This document shows positions 6,628 through 13,071 of a stretch of 15,801 bases of DNA, piece after piece. The DNA is taken from the NCBI GenBank assembly GCA_947258465.1, contig CAMYIQ010000083.1, positions 1-15,801 on the forward strand, written 5' to 3'. The position numbers and the translations under genes are program-made. Below the pieces are notes generated by a model, which worked only from the letters and a program-made list of their open reading frames with translations, was not told where the DNA came from and made no database searches. Every line of letters begins with the position of its first letter. Position 1 is the first letter of the stretch. The stretch is from an uncultured Erythrobacter sp. (GTDB lineage Bacteria; Pseudomonadota; Alphaproteobacteria; Sphingomonadales; Sphingomonadaceae).

Positions 6628-6712
6628 CGTCACCCCGGACTTGATCCGGGGTCCAGCTTCTCTTCGGTCACTCCAGAAGTTAGCTGACCCCGGCTCGGTG
6701 GCCGGGGTGACG
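6628..6712. repeat. Inverted repeat family C, paired hairpins (between ppi and miaB)
   Basis: Two 30-bp arms, 6628-6657 and 6683-6712, lie head to head. They share CGTCACCCCGG at the outer end and CCGGGGTC plus AGC at the inner end, with different centres. Each arm is itself a hairpin: CCCCGGA/TCCGGGG in the left arm and CCCCGGC/GCCGGGG in the right. The CGTCACCCCGGACTTGATCC form is a familiar alphaproteobacterial intergenic repeat. It lies 13 bp after the cyclophilin stop and 33 bp before the miaB start. Confidence 0.85.
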
Positions 6713-6725
6713 GTAGATAGTGGTA

Positions 6726-7187
6726 TCAGGAAACAACCGCCTTCACGATCTTGCCCGGCTCTGCCGGCGGCTCGCCCTTGGGCAGGGCATCGATGTGTTC
6801 CATGCCGCTTTCGACCTGGCCCCAGACGGTGTACTGGCCGTCGAGGAATTCGGCATCGTCGAAGCAGATGAAGAACTGGCTGTTGGCGCTGTCGGGCACC
6901 TGGGTGCGGGCCATCGAGCAGGTGCCGCGGGTGTGCGGTTCGGCGTTGAATTCGGCCTTGAGATCGGGCTTCTCGCTGCCGCCCATGCCGGTGCCGGTCG
7001 GATCGCCGCCCTGCGCCATGAAGCCGGGGATCACGCGGTGGAACACGACACCGTCATAGAAGCCCTCGCCCGCTAGCTCGGTGATGCGCTCGACATGGCC
7101 GGGGGCCAGATCCGGGCGCAGCTTGATCACCACGTCCTTGTTTTCGCCGTCGCCGGTATCGAGAGTGAAAGTCAGCTTGTCGGCCAT
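6726..7187 (-). CDS. Cyclophilin-type peptidyl-prolyl cis-trans isomerase
   Basis: A 153-residue cyclophilin that speeds cis-trans isomerisation at X-Pro bonds. The catalytic segment FHRVIPGFMAQGGDPTGTG (49-67) contains the active arginine R51. SMART and ANSQFFICF (91-109 region) and LDGQYTVWGQV complete the cyclophilin core; the first of these reads SMARTQ here. There is no signal peptide or membrane segment, so it is cytoplasmic (PpiB-like) rather than periplasmic. The ATG at 7187 has AGGAGA eight bases upstream and a promoter-like pair at 7219-7246. It diverges from mgtE and is followed by repeat C and miaB on the same strand. A precise ppiA/ppiB symbol is not assigned. Confidence 0.93.
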   Translation of the reverse strand: MADKLTFTLDTGDGENKDVVIKLRPDLAPGHVERITELAGEGFYDGVVFHRVIPGFMAQGGDPTGTGMGGSEKPDLKAEFNAEPHTRGTCSMARTQVPDSANSQFFICFDDAEFLDGQYTVWGQVESGMEHIDALPKGEPPAEPGKIVKAVVS

Positions 7188-7218
7188 CGGTCGTTTCTCC
7201 TGTGAATTTGCTGGCGCC

Positions 7219-7246
7219 TACATAGGGATTGTGGGCGGCCTGTCAC
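7219..7246 (-). promoter_or_regulatory. Candidate promoter for the cyclophilin gene
   Basis: On the - strand, GTGACA (7246-7241), a 16-nt spacer and TATGTA (7224-7219) resemble a -35/-10 pair. Transcription from about 7212 would give a leader of about 25 nt with AGGAGA before the ATG at 7187. It lies in the 101-bp region between the divergent cyclophilin and mgtE genes. No equally good pair was found for mgtE. Confidence 0.45.
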
Positions 7247-7288
7247 CCGTTGCTTGCAATCCAGCCCCGCCCGCCTAGACCGCTGGGC

Positions 7289-8737
7289 ATGAGCGAGAGC
7301 AACCGCCCCCTCGACGACGACGGTTTCCTGCTGGCCCGTGAGCCGGAGGAAGAAGCGCGTCCGGACGACCGGATCGACGACGAGCGGATGGACGAAGAGA
7401 ACACGCTCAAGCCCGAATTTGTCCGCTCGGTCGAGGATGCGCTCGACGAAGGGGACGTCAAGGCAGTTTACGAGCTGGTCGAACCGCTTCACCCGGCCGA
7501 TATCGCCGACCTTCTCGAACTGTTCGAGCGCGACGAGCGTTACCAGCTCGCAGCGGCGATCACCGATCTGATGACCTCCGAGGTCGTCGCCGAACTCAAC
7601 GACTATGTCCGCGAGACCATGATGGAAGCGCTGCCGCCGGAAGCGGTGGCGCAGATCGTCGACCAGCTCGAGACCGACGACGCCGTTCAGCTCATCGAAG
7701 ACCTCGACGAGGCCGATCAGCGCGCCATCCTGGCCGAAGTCGAAGTCGAGGACCGGATCGCGATCCAGTCTGCGCTGTCCTATCCCGAAGAGACTGCCGG
7801 CCGCTTGATGAGCCGCGATTTCGTCGCAGTGCCCGAACATCTGACGGTCGGCGATCTCATCGATTACCTGCGCGATGGGCGCGACCTGCCCGACGAATTT
7901 TACGAAATCTTCGTGGTCGACGAGAAGCATCATCCGGTCGGCACCTGCGCGCTTTCTTGGGTGCTGCGCGCGCCGCGCGCGATCCCGCTGGCCGATGTGA
8001 TGAAGCGCGACCAGACGCTGATCCCGGTCACGCTCGACCAGGAAGAGGTCGGGCTGATGTTTCAGAAGTATAACCTCATCAGCGCCGCCGTGGTCGACGA
8101 GAACGAGCGGCTGGTCGGCCAGATGACGGTGGACGACGTGGTCCATATCATCTCCGAAGAGGCGGGCGAGGATGCGCTGCTCATGTCGGGCGCGGGCGAA
8201 GGCGACATCAACGAGCCGATCCGCGAAGCCTATTCCGCGCGCGTGCGCTGGCTGGTGGCGAACCTTGGAACAGCGTTGTTCGCGTCGCTGATCATCGCCC
8301 TGTTCGGCGCGGCGATCGAGAAGCTTGTGGCGCTCGCCATCCTTATGCCCATCGTCGCCAGCATCGGCGGAAATGCGGGCACGCAGACCATGGCGGTGAC
8401 CGTGCGCGCCATCGCCACCAACCAGCTCACCCGCAGCAACACGCGGCGTATCCTGATGCGCGAGATGCGTGTCGCACTCCTGAACGGCGTGACCATCGCG
8501 GTGCTGATCGGCCTGGCTACGGGCGCGATCTTCACCCCGATGCTCGGCGGCGTGATCGCGCTGGCGATGGTGATCAACGTAGTGATTGCGGGCCTTGCCG
8601 GGGTGCTGGTGCCGGTGGCCTTCGACCGGCTCGATCAGGACCCGGCAGTGGCAAGCAGCGTGTTCGTGACGATGATCACCGATTCGATGGGCTTTTTCGC
8701 TTTCCTCGGCCTCGCCGTGGCGCTGCAAGTGGTGTGA
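7289..8737 (+). CDS. mgtE: Magnesium transporter MgtE
   Basis: A 482-residue MgtE channel for Mg2+ in the cytoplasmic membrane. An acidic N-terminal extension (about 1-40) precedes the superhelical MgtE_N domain (about 55-155, LHPADIADLLELFERDER). Two CBS domains (about 170-290) form the cytosolic Mg sensor that closes the pore at high Mg2+. The C-terminal membrane domain (about 320-482) has five predicted helices. It includes the family signatures PIVASIGGNAGTQT (354-367) and LDQDPAVASSVFVTMITDS (448-466), whose acidic residues line the pore. ATG 7289 was chosen over an upstream GTG-type extension of 20 residues that does not look like MgtE. Repeat A copy 2 begins 4 bp after the stop. No Mg riboswitch leader is possible in the short upstream gap. 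Confidence 0.95.
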   Translation: MSESNRPLDDDGFLLAREPEEEARPDDRIDDERMDEENTLKPEFVRSVEDALDEGDVKAVYELVEPLHPADIADLLELFERDERYQLAAAITDLMTSEVVAELNDYVRETMMEALPPEAVAQIVDQLETDDAVQLIEDLDEADQRAILAEVEVEDRIAIQSALSYPEETAGRLMSRDFVAVPEHLTVGDLIDYLRDGRDLPDEFYEIFVVDEKHHPVGTCALSWVLRAPRAIPLADVMKRDQTLIPVTLDQEEVGLMFQKYNLISAAVVDENERLVGQMTVDDVVHIISEEAGEDALLMSGAGEGDINEPIREAYSARVRWLVANLGTALFASLIIALFGAAIEKLVALAILMPIVASIGGNAGTQTMAVTVRAIATNQLTRSNTRRILMREMRVALLNGVTIAVLIGLATGAIFTPMLGGVIALAMVINVVIAGLAGVLVPVAFDRLDQDPAVASSVFVTMITDSMGFFAFLGLAVALQVV

Positions 8738-8741
8738 ACCT

Positions 8742-8819
8742 CCGTTCGTATCGAGCGAAGTCGAGATACGGGAAACCCAGCTCAGCATCTTGTTTCTCGA
8801 CCTCGCTCGACACGAACGG
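8742..8819. repeat. Inverted repeat family A, copy 2 (after mgtE)
   Basis: Arms of 25 bp at 8742-8766 and 8795-8819, with two mismatches between arms and a 28-nt loop. The arms match those of the copy at 3974-4041 closely (shared CCGTTCG outer end and TCGAG...GTCGAGA inner part), while the loops differ. It starts 4 bp after the mgtE stop and could serve as a 3' hairpin for that mRNA. Confidence 0.85.
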
Positions 8820-8828
8820 GTTGATGGT

Positions 8829-8855
8829 TGGGTGAGAGTGTCTATCTCACTCCCA
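8829..8855 (+). promoter_or_regulatory. Small hairpin or promoter element at the DUF1489 start
   Basis: TGGGTGAGA (8829-8837) can pair with TCTCA and CCCA (8845-8849, 8852-8855) with a two-base bulge, closing over the A of the start codon. The same bases can also be read as a promoter: TTGATG (8821-8826), 16 nt, TATCTC (8843-8848), then six bases to the ATG, which would make the mRNA leaderless. Both readings are weak and exclude a normal Shine-Dalgarno sequence. Confidence 0.25.
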
Positions 8856-9244
8856 TGCCGCTCAACCTGACCAAGATCGCTTTCGGTGCGCAAAGCTATG
8901 GCGATATCGAGAGCTGGTATGCACAGCGGCGCAGCCCCAACCTGACCACACGCTATCGCCCGACCAAATGGGAACAGTGTATCGGCGGCTCGCTCTACTG
9001 GATTTTCCAGCACGCCATCGTCGCGCGCAGCGAAATCCTCGGCTTCAGCGAGACCAAGGACGGGCGCTGGTCGATCGACCTCGAGCCGGAACTGATCCGC
9101 GTTCACCCTCGCCCCAAGCGCGCCCACCAGGGCTGGCGCTATCTCAAGGGCGACCCGCCGCGCGACCTAGCGCCGGGAGAGGACATCGGTGACGCGCTGC
9201 CGGGCAAGCTGGCGGGAAAGCTGGAACGCTTGGGCCTTATCTAG
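8855..9244 (+). CDS. DUF1489 family protein of unknown function
   Basis: A 129-residue soluble protein matching the character of the DUF1489 family found in alphaproteobacteria. The opening LNLTKIAFGAQSYGDIESW, the central TRYRPTKWEQCIGGSLYWI and the HVHPRPKRAHQGWRYL-like segment (here RVHPRPKRAHQGWRYL) are typical. No catalytic motif is recognised and no function is known to me. There is no signal peptide or membrane helix. ATG 8855 was preferred to a start nine codons upstream because the family begins M-x-LNLxK. No Shine-Dalgarno sequence precedes it; a small hairpin or promoter-like element does. Its last 78 bp overlap the 3' end of the convergent membrane protein frame. Confidence 0.85.
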   Translation: MPLNLTKIAFGAQSYGDIESWYAQRRSPNLTTRYRPTKWEQCIGGSLYWIFQHAIVARSEILGFSETKDGRWSIDLEPELIRVHPRPKRAHQGWRYLKGDPPRDLAPGEDIGDALPGKLAGKLERLGLI

Positions 9245-9814
9245 CGTGACCGTTCGAGAAGTATCTTTCTGACAAGCTGGACTGCGGAGCGCCACGCCAA
9301 TGGAAATTAGTAGAAAGGGCGTGAGAGGTTCCGCCCCTACCGAACTCCAGCCGGAATAGGCGAAGGCGAAACCGATACCAATCGACGCGAGAAAAGTTCT
9401 GATTGGTGTATTGCGCAGAAATTGTCGTGAAAAATCAGCACGAGAGATTTCCTGTCCGAGAACTGGCCTGTCCTCCAAATCGCGAGCTGGCGCGTTCCAA
9501 ATCCAGCGATGGCCTACAAGAATACCGAGAACGGATGTGCCGACCAAAACATAGATAGCTGGGCCATCCAGAACACTTGGCATCGAAGATGCCATTGCGA
9601 GCACCACAACGAAGACAGTTGCAGTTGCACCGACAACCAGTCGGAGGAACTGAGATCTGTAATTGGCAATATACGCGTTCACTTCAGCTTCGCTGACTGG
9701 ACGTGGTGCTTCACGCATATTCCGGCGAAAGCGCCAGCCATCTGGACTGTTCTCGAATTGCTGCGCGAATGCCCTTCCAGCTCTCTCGGCTTCATTGCCT
9801 CCCAGGAATTTCAA
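9167..9814 (-). CDS. Hypothetical four-helix membrane protein
   Basis: I do not recognise this 215-residue protein. A hydrophilic N-terminus (1-55) is followed by four hydrophobic helices at about 57-78, 85-101, 139-155 and 163-177, with a polar loop at about 105-138. TTG 9814 was chosen as start: it overlaps the preceding frnE stop as TTGA and has AGAAGG seven bases upstream. The region is poorer in GC than its neighbours (about 52% by hand count over 9421-9660, against about 70% over 9061-9120) and uses more AGA and ATA codons, which suggests later acquisition or relaxed selection. The last 26 codons run antisense through the DUF1489 gene. A one-base shift near residue 176 would instead end it in ERSR at a TAG at 9241-9243. 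It is the last gene of the operon from 12662. Confidence 0.6.
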   Translation of the reverse strand: MKFLGGNEAERAGRAFAQQFENSPDGWRFRRNMREAPRPVSEAEVNAYIANYRSQFLRLVVGATATVFVVVLAMASSMPSVLDGPAIYVLVGTSVLGILVGHRWIWNAPARDLEDRPVLGQEISRADFSRQFLRNTPIRTFLASIGIGFAFAYSGWSSVGAEPLTPFLLISIGVALRSPACQKDTSRTVTLDKAQAFQLSRQLARQRVTDVLSRR

Positions 9815-10494
9815 GCCGCCGCCTTCTCCGCCACGCGCCGCAGCGCATCGGCATAAGCTTCGGGTGGCTGGGCACCGGGGATCATGAACTTGTTCTCCAC
9901 CACCATTGCGGGCACGCCGGTAATGTTGAGATCCCAAGCGGCACGTTCTTCGGCGCGGACCTTATGCGCGAGCTCCTCGCTGGCGAGCGCGGCTTCTGCG
10001 CCCGCACGGTCGAAACCGGCAGCCTCCGCCACGTCGAGCAGCACGTCGTGATCCGCAATCTTGCGCCGCTCGTTGAAATGCGCCCGGAACAGCGCGAGCT
10101 TGAGTTCGGTCTGCCTGGCCGCCCCATGCTCCTCGCCCGCCCAGGTCAGCAGCTTGTGCGCGTCGAAAGTGTTCCACATCCAGCGCTGCGGTTCGGGATC
10201 GGGGCCGTCGTAATCGAGCGACACACCCGCATTCTGGGCAGCCTCGCGCATACGGCCCTGCACCGCCTTGGACTGTTCGGGGGTGGAACCGTATTTGCGC
10301 GCGATATGCGCAGTGCTCTCCTCGCCTTCGGGCGGCATATCCGGATTGAGTTCGAAGGCATGCCAGCGAATGTCCGCCTCGATCTCGCCATCGAGCAGTT
10401 CGAGCCCCCTTTGCAGGGACCCCCAGCCGACCAGGCACCAGGGGCACATGACATCGGACCAAATATCGATCCGCAAGGTTCTCGGCTCGCTCAT
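9811..10494 (-). CDS. DsbA-family oxidoreductase, FrnE-like
   Basis: A 227-residue cytoplasmic protein of the DsbA/FrnE group (thioredoxin fold with a helical insertion). The opening RIDIWSDVMCPWC places the redox motif CPWC at C17-C20, and the cis-proline is in ITGVPAMVVENKF (P195). FRAHFNERRKIADHDVL in the insertion is typical of FrnE. There is no signal peptide, so unlike periplasmic DsbA it probably acts on thiols in the cytoplasm; FrnE relatives are linked to oxidative-stress resistance. The ATG at 10494 overlaps the nudC stop as ATGA, and its own TGA overlaps the next gene's TTG start. A longer frame from 10509 is open, but the overlap favours 10494. Confidence 0.9.
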   Translation of the reverse strand: MSEPRTLRIDIWSDVMCPWCLVGWGSLQRGLELLDGEIEADIRWHAFELNPDMPPEGEESTAHIARKYGSTPEQSKAVQGRMREAAQNAGVSLDYDGPDPEPQRWMWNTFDAHKLLTWAGEEHGAARQTELKLALFRAHFNERRKIADHDVLLDVAEAAGFDRAGAEAALASEELAHKVRAEERAAWDLNITGVPAMVVENKFMIPGAQPPEAYADALRRVAEKAAA

Positions 10495-11348
10495 CTTTTC
10501 ACCCACCACTGTATCAGATGATGCGCGATAGCATGGCGCGGCGGACAGCGGAACGGGCCGTTACCGGCCAGCGCCGCCTCCACTTCCTCGCGTGTGTAGA
10601 AGTTGATCTCGGCCAATTCGGTCTCGTCGATGGTCAACGCGTCGCTGTCGGCATGGCTGTGGCAGCCGATCATTAGCTGGCTCGGAAACGGCCAGGGCTG
10701 GCTGGCAATGTAGGAGACATCGCGCACCGTGATGCCCGCCTCTTCCAGCACTTCGCGATTGACCGCTTCTTCGATACTCTCGCCCGGCTCGACGAAACCG
10801 GCGAGTGCGGAAAAGCTGCCTTCGGGCCAGCCGAGACCGCGGCCCAGCATCAGCTTGCCACCATATTCGACCAGCATGATCGCGATCGGGTCGGTGCGCG
10901 GGAAATGGCTTGCGCCGCATGCAGTGCAATTGCGCTGCCATCCGCCCTTGGCGAGTTTCGTATCGCCCCCGCAGGCCGCGCAGAAACGGTGCCGCGCGTG
11001 CCAATCGGTCAGGCTGCGCGCACCGCCATAGATGGCGAGATCGTCGGGCCGGAGCGTCGCCATCAGCGACCAGAGCTGCGGATTGGCCATGCGCGGGCTG
11101 GCATCGCCCTGGGGCGGGACGGCGGCGAAGCAGGGCTTGCCCTCGTCGAGCCCCAAAAAGCACAGTTCGGCATCCTCCGGCACATCGGCCAGCGTGCCCC
11201 AAACCAGCCCGCCGTCTTCACCGATCGCAGGCATCAGCCCGTCCAGCGCGAGCACCCGCGCTTTCCAGTTCATATAACCCGCCAGCCGTTCGGGATCGGC
11301 GCGGGCGTGGTCGGCGCGGTCGAGGCGCGAGCCGGTAAATGCGAGCAT
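10491..11348 (-). CDS. nudC: NAD(H) pyrophosphatase / RNA deNADding hydrolase NudC
   Basis: A 285-residue Nudix hydrolase that splits NADH/NAD+ to NMN(H) and AMP; in E. coli NudC also removes NAD caps from RNA. The zinc ribbon has C123, C126, C141 and C144 (FCAACGG and NCTACG). The Nudix box runs from G184 to I206, with GFVEPGESIEEAVNREV followed by LEEAGI, all consensus residues present. SQPWPFPSQLM (216-226) is the motif that marks the NADH-specific subfamily. It starts 3 bp after the serine hydrolase stop with GAAGG eight bases upstream, and ends in an ATGA overlap with frnE, so it is translated within the operon. The length is slightly above the E. coli enzyme because of a longer N-terminal domain. 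Confidence 0.95.
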   Translation of the reverse strand: MLAFTGSRLDRADHARADPERLAGYMNWKARVLALDGLMPAIGEDGGLVWGTLADVPEDAELCFLGLDEGKPCFAAVPPQGDASPRMANPQLWSLMATLRPDDLAIYGGARSLTDWHARHRFCAACGGDTKLAKGGWQRNCTACGASHFPRTDPIAIMLVEYGGKLMLGRGLGWPEGSFSALAGFVEPGESIEEAVNREVLEEAGITVRDVSYIASQPWPFPSQLMIGCHSHADSDALTIDETELAEINFYTREEVEAALAGNGPFRCPPRHAIAHHLIQWWVKR

Positions 11349-11351
11349 CGG

Positions 11352-12662
11352 TTATGCCTTCGCGGCTTGCATCGCGGCCAGATCCTTGGCCACTGCGGCG
11401 GGGAAGCCGGTGTGGATCGGATAGGCTTCGGATGGCATATATTGTGTCATCAGGGTGGCGCGCAGGCCGGCCTTGAAGTTGACGAAGGCAACCGTCCCCG
11501 CCGCCCCGCCCCAGCCATAGGCGCCATCGGTCACGCGGCCGCCCGCGCCGAAGCCCTGCCCTTCGACCCAGGTGCCCTCGGTCGTCGCGGTGGCGGGCAA
11601 CAGGTTCGACGTGCCCACACGCACGGCAAGTTCGCCCATCACGCGCTTGCCATCGATCGTGCCGTAGCCGAGCAGCATTTTGAGGAAGCGATCGTAATCG
11701 CGCGCGGACGAAACCAGCCCCGCCCCGCCAAAGGGAAAGGGGGGCTCGTCGAGATAGATCGAGGCCCTGGCCGGGTCCATCGGCAGCGGCATGGAGTTCA
11801 TGATACCGTAATTGGTTGTAAAGCGCCCGACCTCGCTTTCGGGAACGGTAAAGAACGTGCTGGTCATGCCCGCCGGTTCGAAGATCTGCGTGCGCAAGAA
11901 TTCGTCGAACGCCATGCCGCTGGCGACCTCGATCACCCGGCCGAGCAGGTCGAGGCCGACCGAATAGCTCCATTTGGTGCCCGGTTGCAGCACCAGTGGC
12001 AGTTTGGCGAGGCGATCGGCGAAAGTGTCGAGCCCGGTGACTGCTTTACCCCGGCCAAGACCAGGAATTGGCAGACGGCTGACCTGCCCCGGGATCAGAC
12101 CCTGTTCGGTGTAGGCGGCACTGATCGGCCCCTTCTGCACGATATTGTAGCCCAGCCCCGCAGTATGCGTAAGCAGTTGGCGCACGGTGATCGGGCGTTC
12201 GGCCGGGACCAGATCGGTCAGCGACCCGTCATAAGTCCGCTGCACCTGCATGTTCGCATAGGCAGGCAGCAATTCGGCGATCGGCTGGTCGAGCCCGAGG
12301 CGGCCCTCCTCGATCAGCATCATCGCGGCCATGCCGGTGATCGGCTTGGTCATCGAATAAATGCGATAGAGGCTGTCGGCATCCACCTTGCTCGCCCCGC
12401 CCAGAGCCAGCGTCCCGCGCGCGATATAGAGCGGGTCCTGCCGTCCCCAGCCCAGCGCGGCAATCATGTTGGCGACCTTGCGCTCGGTTACATAGGTATC
12501 GACCATTGCGGTGACATTGCGCCAGTTCGCCCCATACTCGCGGGCCACGGCCAATCGACCCATCGGCGCCCCGGCCAGTGCCGCTCCGGCAGTGAGCCAG
12601 GCACCTCCGCGCAGCAGTGCGCGGCGGGACATCTGCGGGGTATCGAAGGTGCGATAGGCCAT
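11352..12662 (-). CDS. Exported serine hydrolase, class C beta-lactamase / family VIII esterase type
   Basis: A 436-residue protein of the beta-lactamase-related serine hydrolase family (penicillin-binding protein, class C beta-lactamase and EstB-type esterase fold). A twin-arginine signal is at 10-33 (MSRRALLRGG followed by a hydrophobic stretch), pointing to Tat export. The catalytic SxxK is SMTK (S103, K106), and the second motif is YSV (Y233) in WSYSVGLDLLG. The third box is YGWGGAAGT (382-390) in place of KTG. YSV rather than YxN and the GWGG box fit esterases or peptidases better than true lactamases, so resistance should not be assumed. ATG 12662 has GGAGAG about six bases upstream. 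It leads a four-gene operon with nudC, frnE and a membrane protein. Confidence 0.9.
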   Translation of the reverse strand: MAYRTFDTPQMSRRALLRGGAWLTAGAALAGAPMGRLAVAREYGANWRNVTAMVDTYVTERKVANMIAALGWGRQDPLYIARGTLALGGASKVDADSLYRIYSMTKPITGMAAMMLIEEGRLGLDQPIAELLPAYANMQVQRTYDGSLTDLVPAERPITVRQLLTHTAGLGYNIVQKGPISAAYTEQGLIPGQVSRLPIPGLGRGKAVTGLDTFADRLAKLPLVLQPGTKWSYSVGLDLLGRVIEVASGMAFDEFLRTQIFEPAGMTSTFFTVPESEVGRFTTNYGIMNSMPLPMDPARASIYLDEPPFPFGGAGLVSSARDYDRFLKMLLGYGTIDGKRVMGELAVRVGTSNLLPATATTEGTWVEGQGFGAGGRVTDGAYGWGGAAGTVAFVNFKAGLRATLMTQYMPSEAYPIHTGFPAAVAKDLAAMQAAKA

Positions 12663-12737
12663 TCGTGTCTCTCCGGATTTTTGATCGGCGGGTTTGTGCG
12701 GGAGCGACGGCAGAGCGTCAATTGCCAATCGAAACTG

Positions 12738-12766
12738 TTGCAATCAGCCAGTGTCCTAACCATATA
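12738..12766 (+). promoter_or_regulatory. Candidate promoter for a leaderless small membrane-protein gene
   Basis: TTGCAA (12738-12743), a 17-nt spacer and CATATA (12761-12766) form a good -35/-10 pair. Six bases (GAACAC) then separate the -10 from the ATG at 12773, so the expected first transcribed base is the A of the start codon. No Shine-Dalgarno sequence is present, which agrees with a leaderless mRNA. Confidence 0.45.
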
Positions 12767-12772
12767 GAACAC

Positions 12773-12994
12773 ATGCTCAATCTGCTCTCCATCCTGTTCG
12801 GGATCGTCTCGCTCGTCGTCGTCATTCCGGCGACCATCCCCCTTCTCGGCTGGGCCAACTGGCTCGCGCTGCCGCTGATCGCGGTCGGCGTGGTGCTCGG
12901 CCAGCTTTCGTCGAGCAATGGCGGACGCAATTTCTGCCTGATCGTACTGCTGATCGCAGCGGTGCGGCTGACGCTGGGCGGCGGGATTTTCTGA
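12773..12994 (+). CDS. Small hydrophobic membrane protein, hypothetical
   Basis: A 73-residue protein that I do not recognise by function. It is nearly all hydrophobic: helices at about 3-27 (LLSILFGIVSLVVVIPATIP) and 30-45 (LALPLIAVGVVLGQL), a short polar turn SSSNGGRN, and a third segment at about 53-68. It resembles the small DUF-less inner-membrane proteins seen in Sphingomonadales. The frame is open further upstream but reaches into the divergent hydrolase gene; ATG 12773 fits the hydrophobic start and the promoter placement. It diverges from the serine hydrolase (110-bp gap) and faces mutY, with a large inverted repeat between the two stops. Confidence 0.65.
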   Translation: MLNLLSILFGIVSLVVVIPATIPLLGWANWLALPLIAVGVVLGQLSSSNGGRNFCLIVLLIAAVRLTLGGGIF

Positions 12995-13003
12995 CGATTG
13001 ATC

Positions 13004-13070
13004 TCCCCCACGGGCGGGAGCCTCAGGCGGTCGAGCGCGTCGTGGCCTGAGACCACCGCCTGCGTGGGGA
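13004..13070. terminator. Large dyad between convergent genes, candidate bidirectional terminator
   Basis: Nearly the whole gap between the small membrane-protein stop (12994) and the mutY stop (13072) is one interrupted inverted repeat. TCCCCCACG (13004-13012) pairs with CGTGGGGA (13063-13070), GGCGG (13014-13018) with CCGCC (13056-13060), and CTCAGGC (13022-13028) with GCCTGAG (13045-13051), with small internal loops and a 16-nt end loop. Its position between convergent genes suggests a shared 3' end. There is no T-run on either side, so classical intrinsic termination is not shown; it could be a repeat of yet another family. Confidence 0.5.
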
Positions 13071-13071
13071 A

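Noticed and set aside
6595..6633. Longer miaB beginning at a GTG at 6633
   Set aside because: Adds 13 residues (TKRYVSAKAPTP type) reaching into the edge of repeat C; the family N-terminus is reached from ATG 6594.
3913..6687. A 924-codon open frame on the + strand
   Set aside because: It lies antisense to ybeY, phoH and miaB, all with clear catalytic motifs, and reads through repeats B and C. It is rich in H, R, D and G, as expected of the antisense of GC-rich coding DNA, and has no domain.
7172..9127. A 651-codon open frame on the - strand
   Set aside because: Antisense shadow of mgtE and the DUF1489 gene; it crosses repeat A copy 2 and has the low-complexity H/D/R composition of a shadow.
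11352..12662. Antibiotic-resistance beta-lactamase
   Set aside because: The SxxK is present, but the second and third motifs (YSV, YGWGGAAGT) and the family at large fit esterases or peptidases; resistance cannot be claimed from sequence.
12663..12743. Longer N-terminus for the serine hydrolase
   Set aside because: Would place the twin-arginine signal too far inside and cover the divergent promoter; ATG 12662 has a good Shine-Dalgarno sequence.
10905..12767. A 620-codon open frame on the + strand
   Set aside because: Antisense to nudC and the serine hydrolase, both firmly identified by motifs; no recognisable domain.
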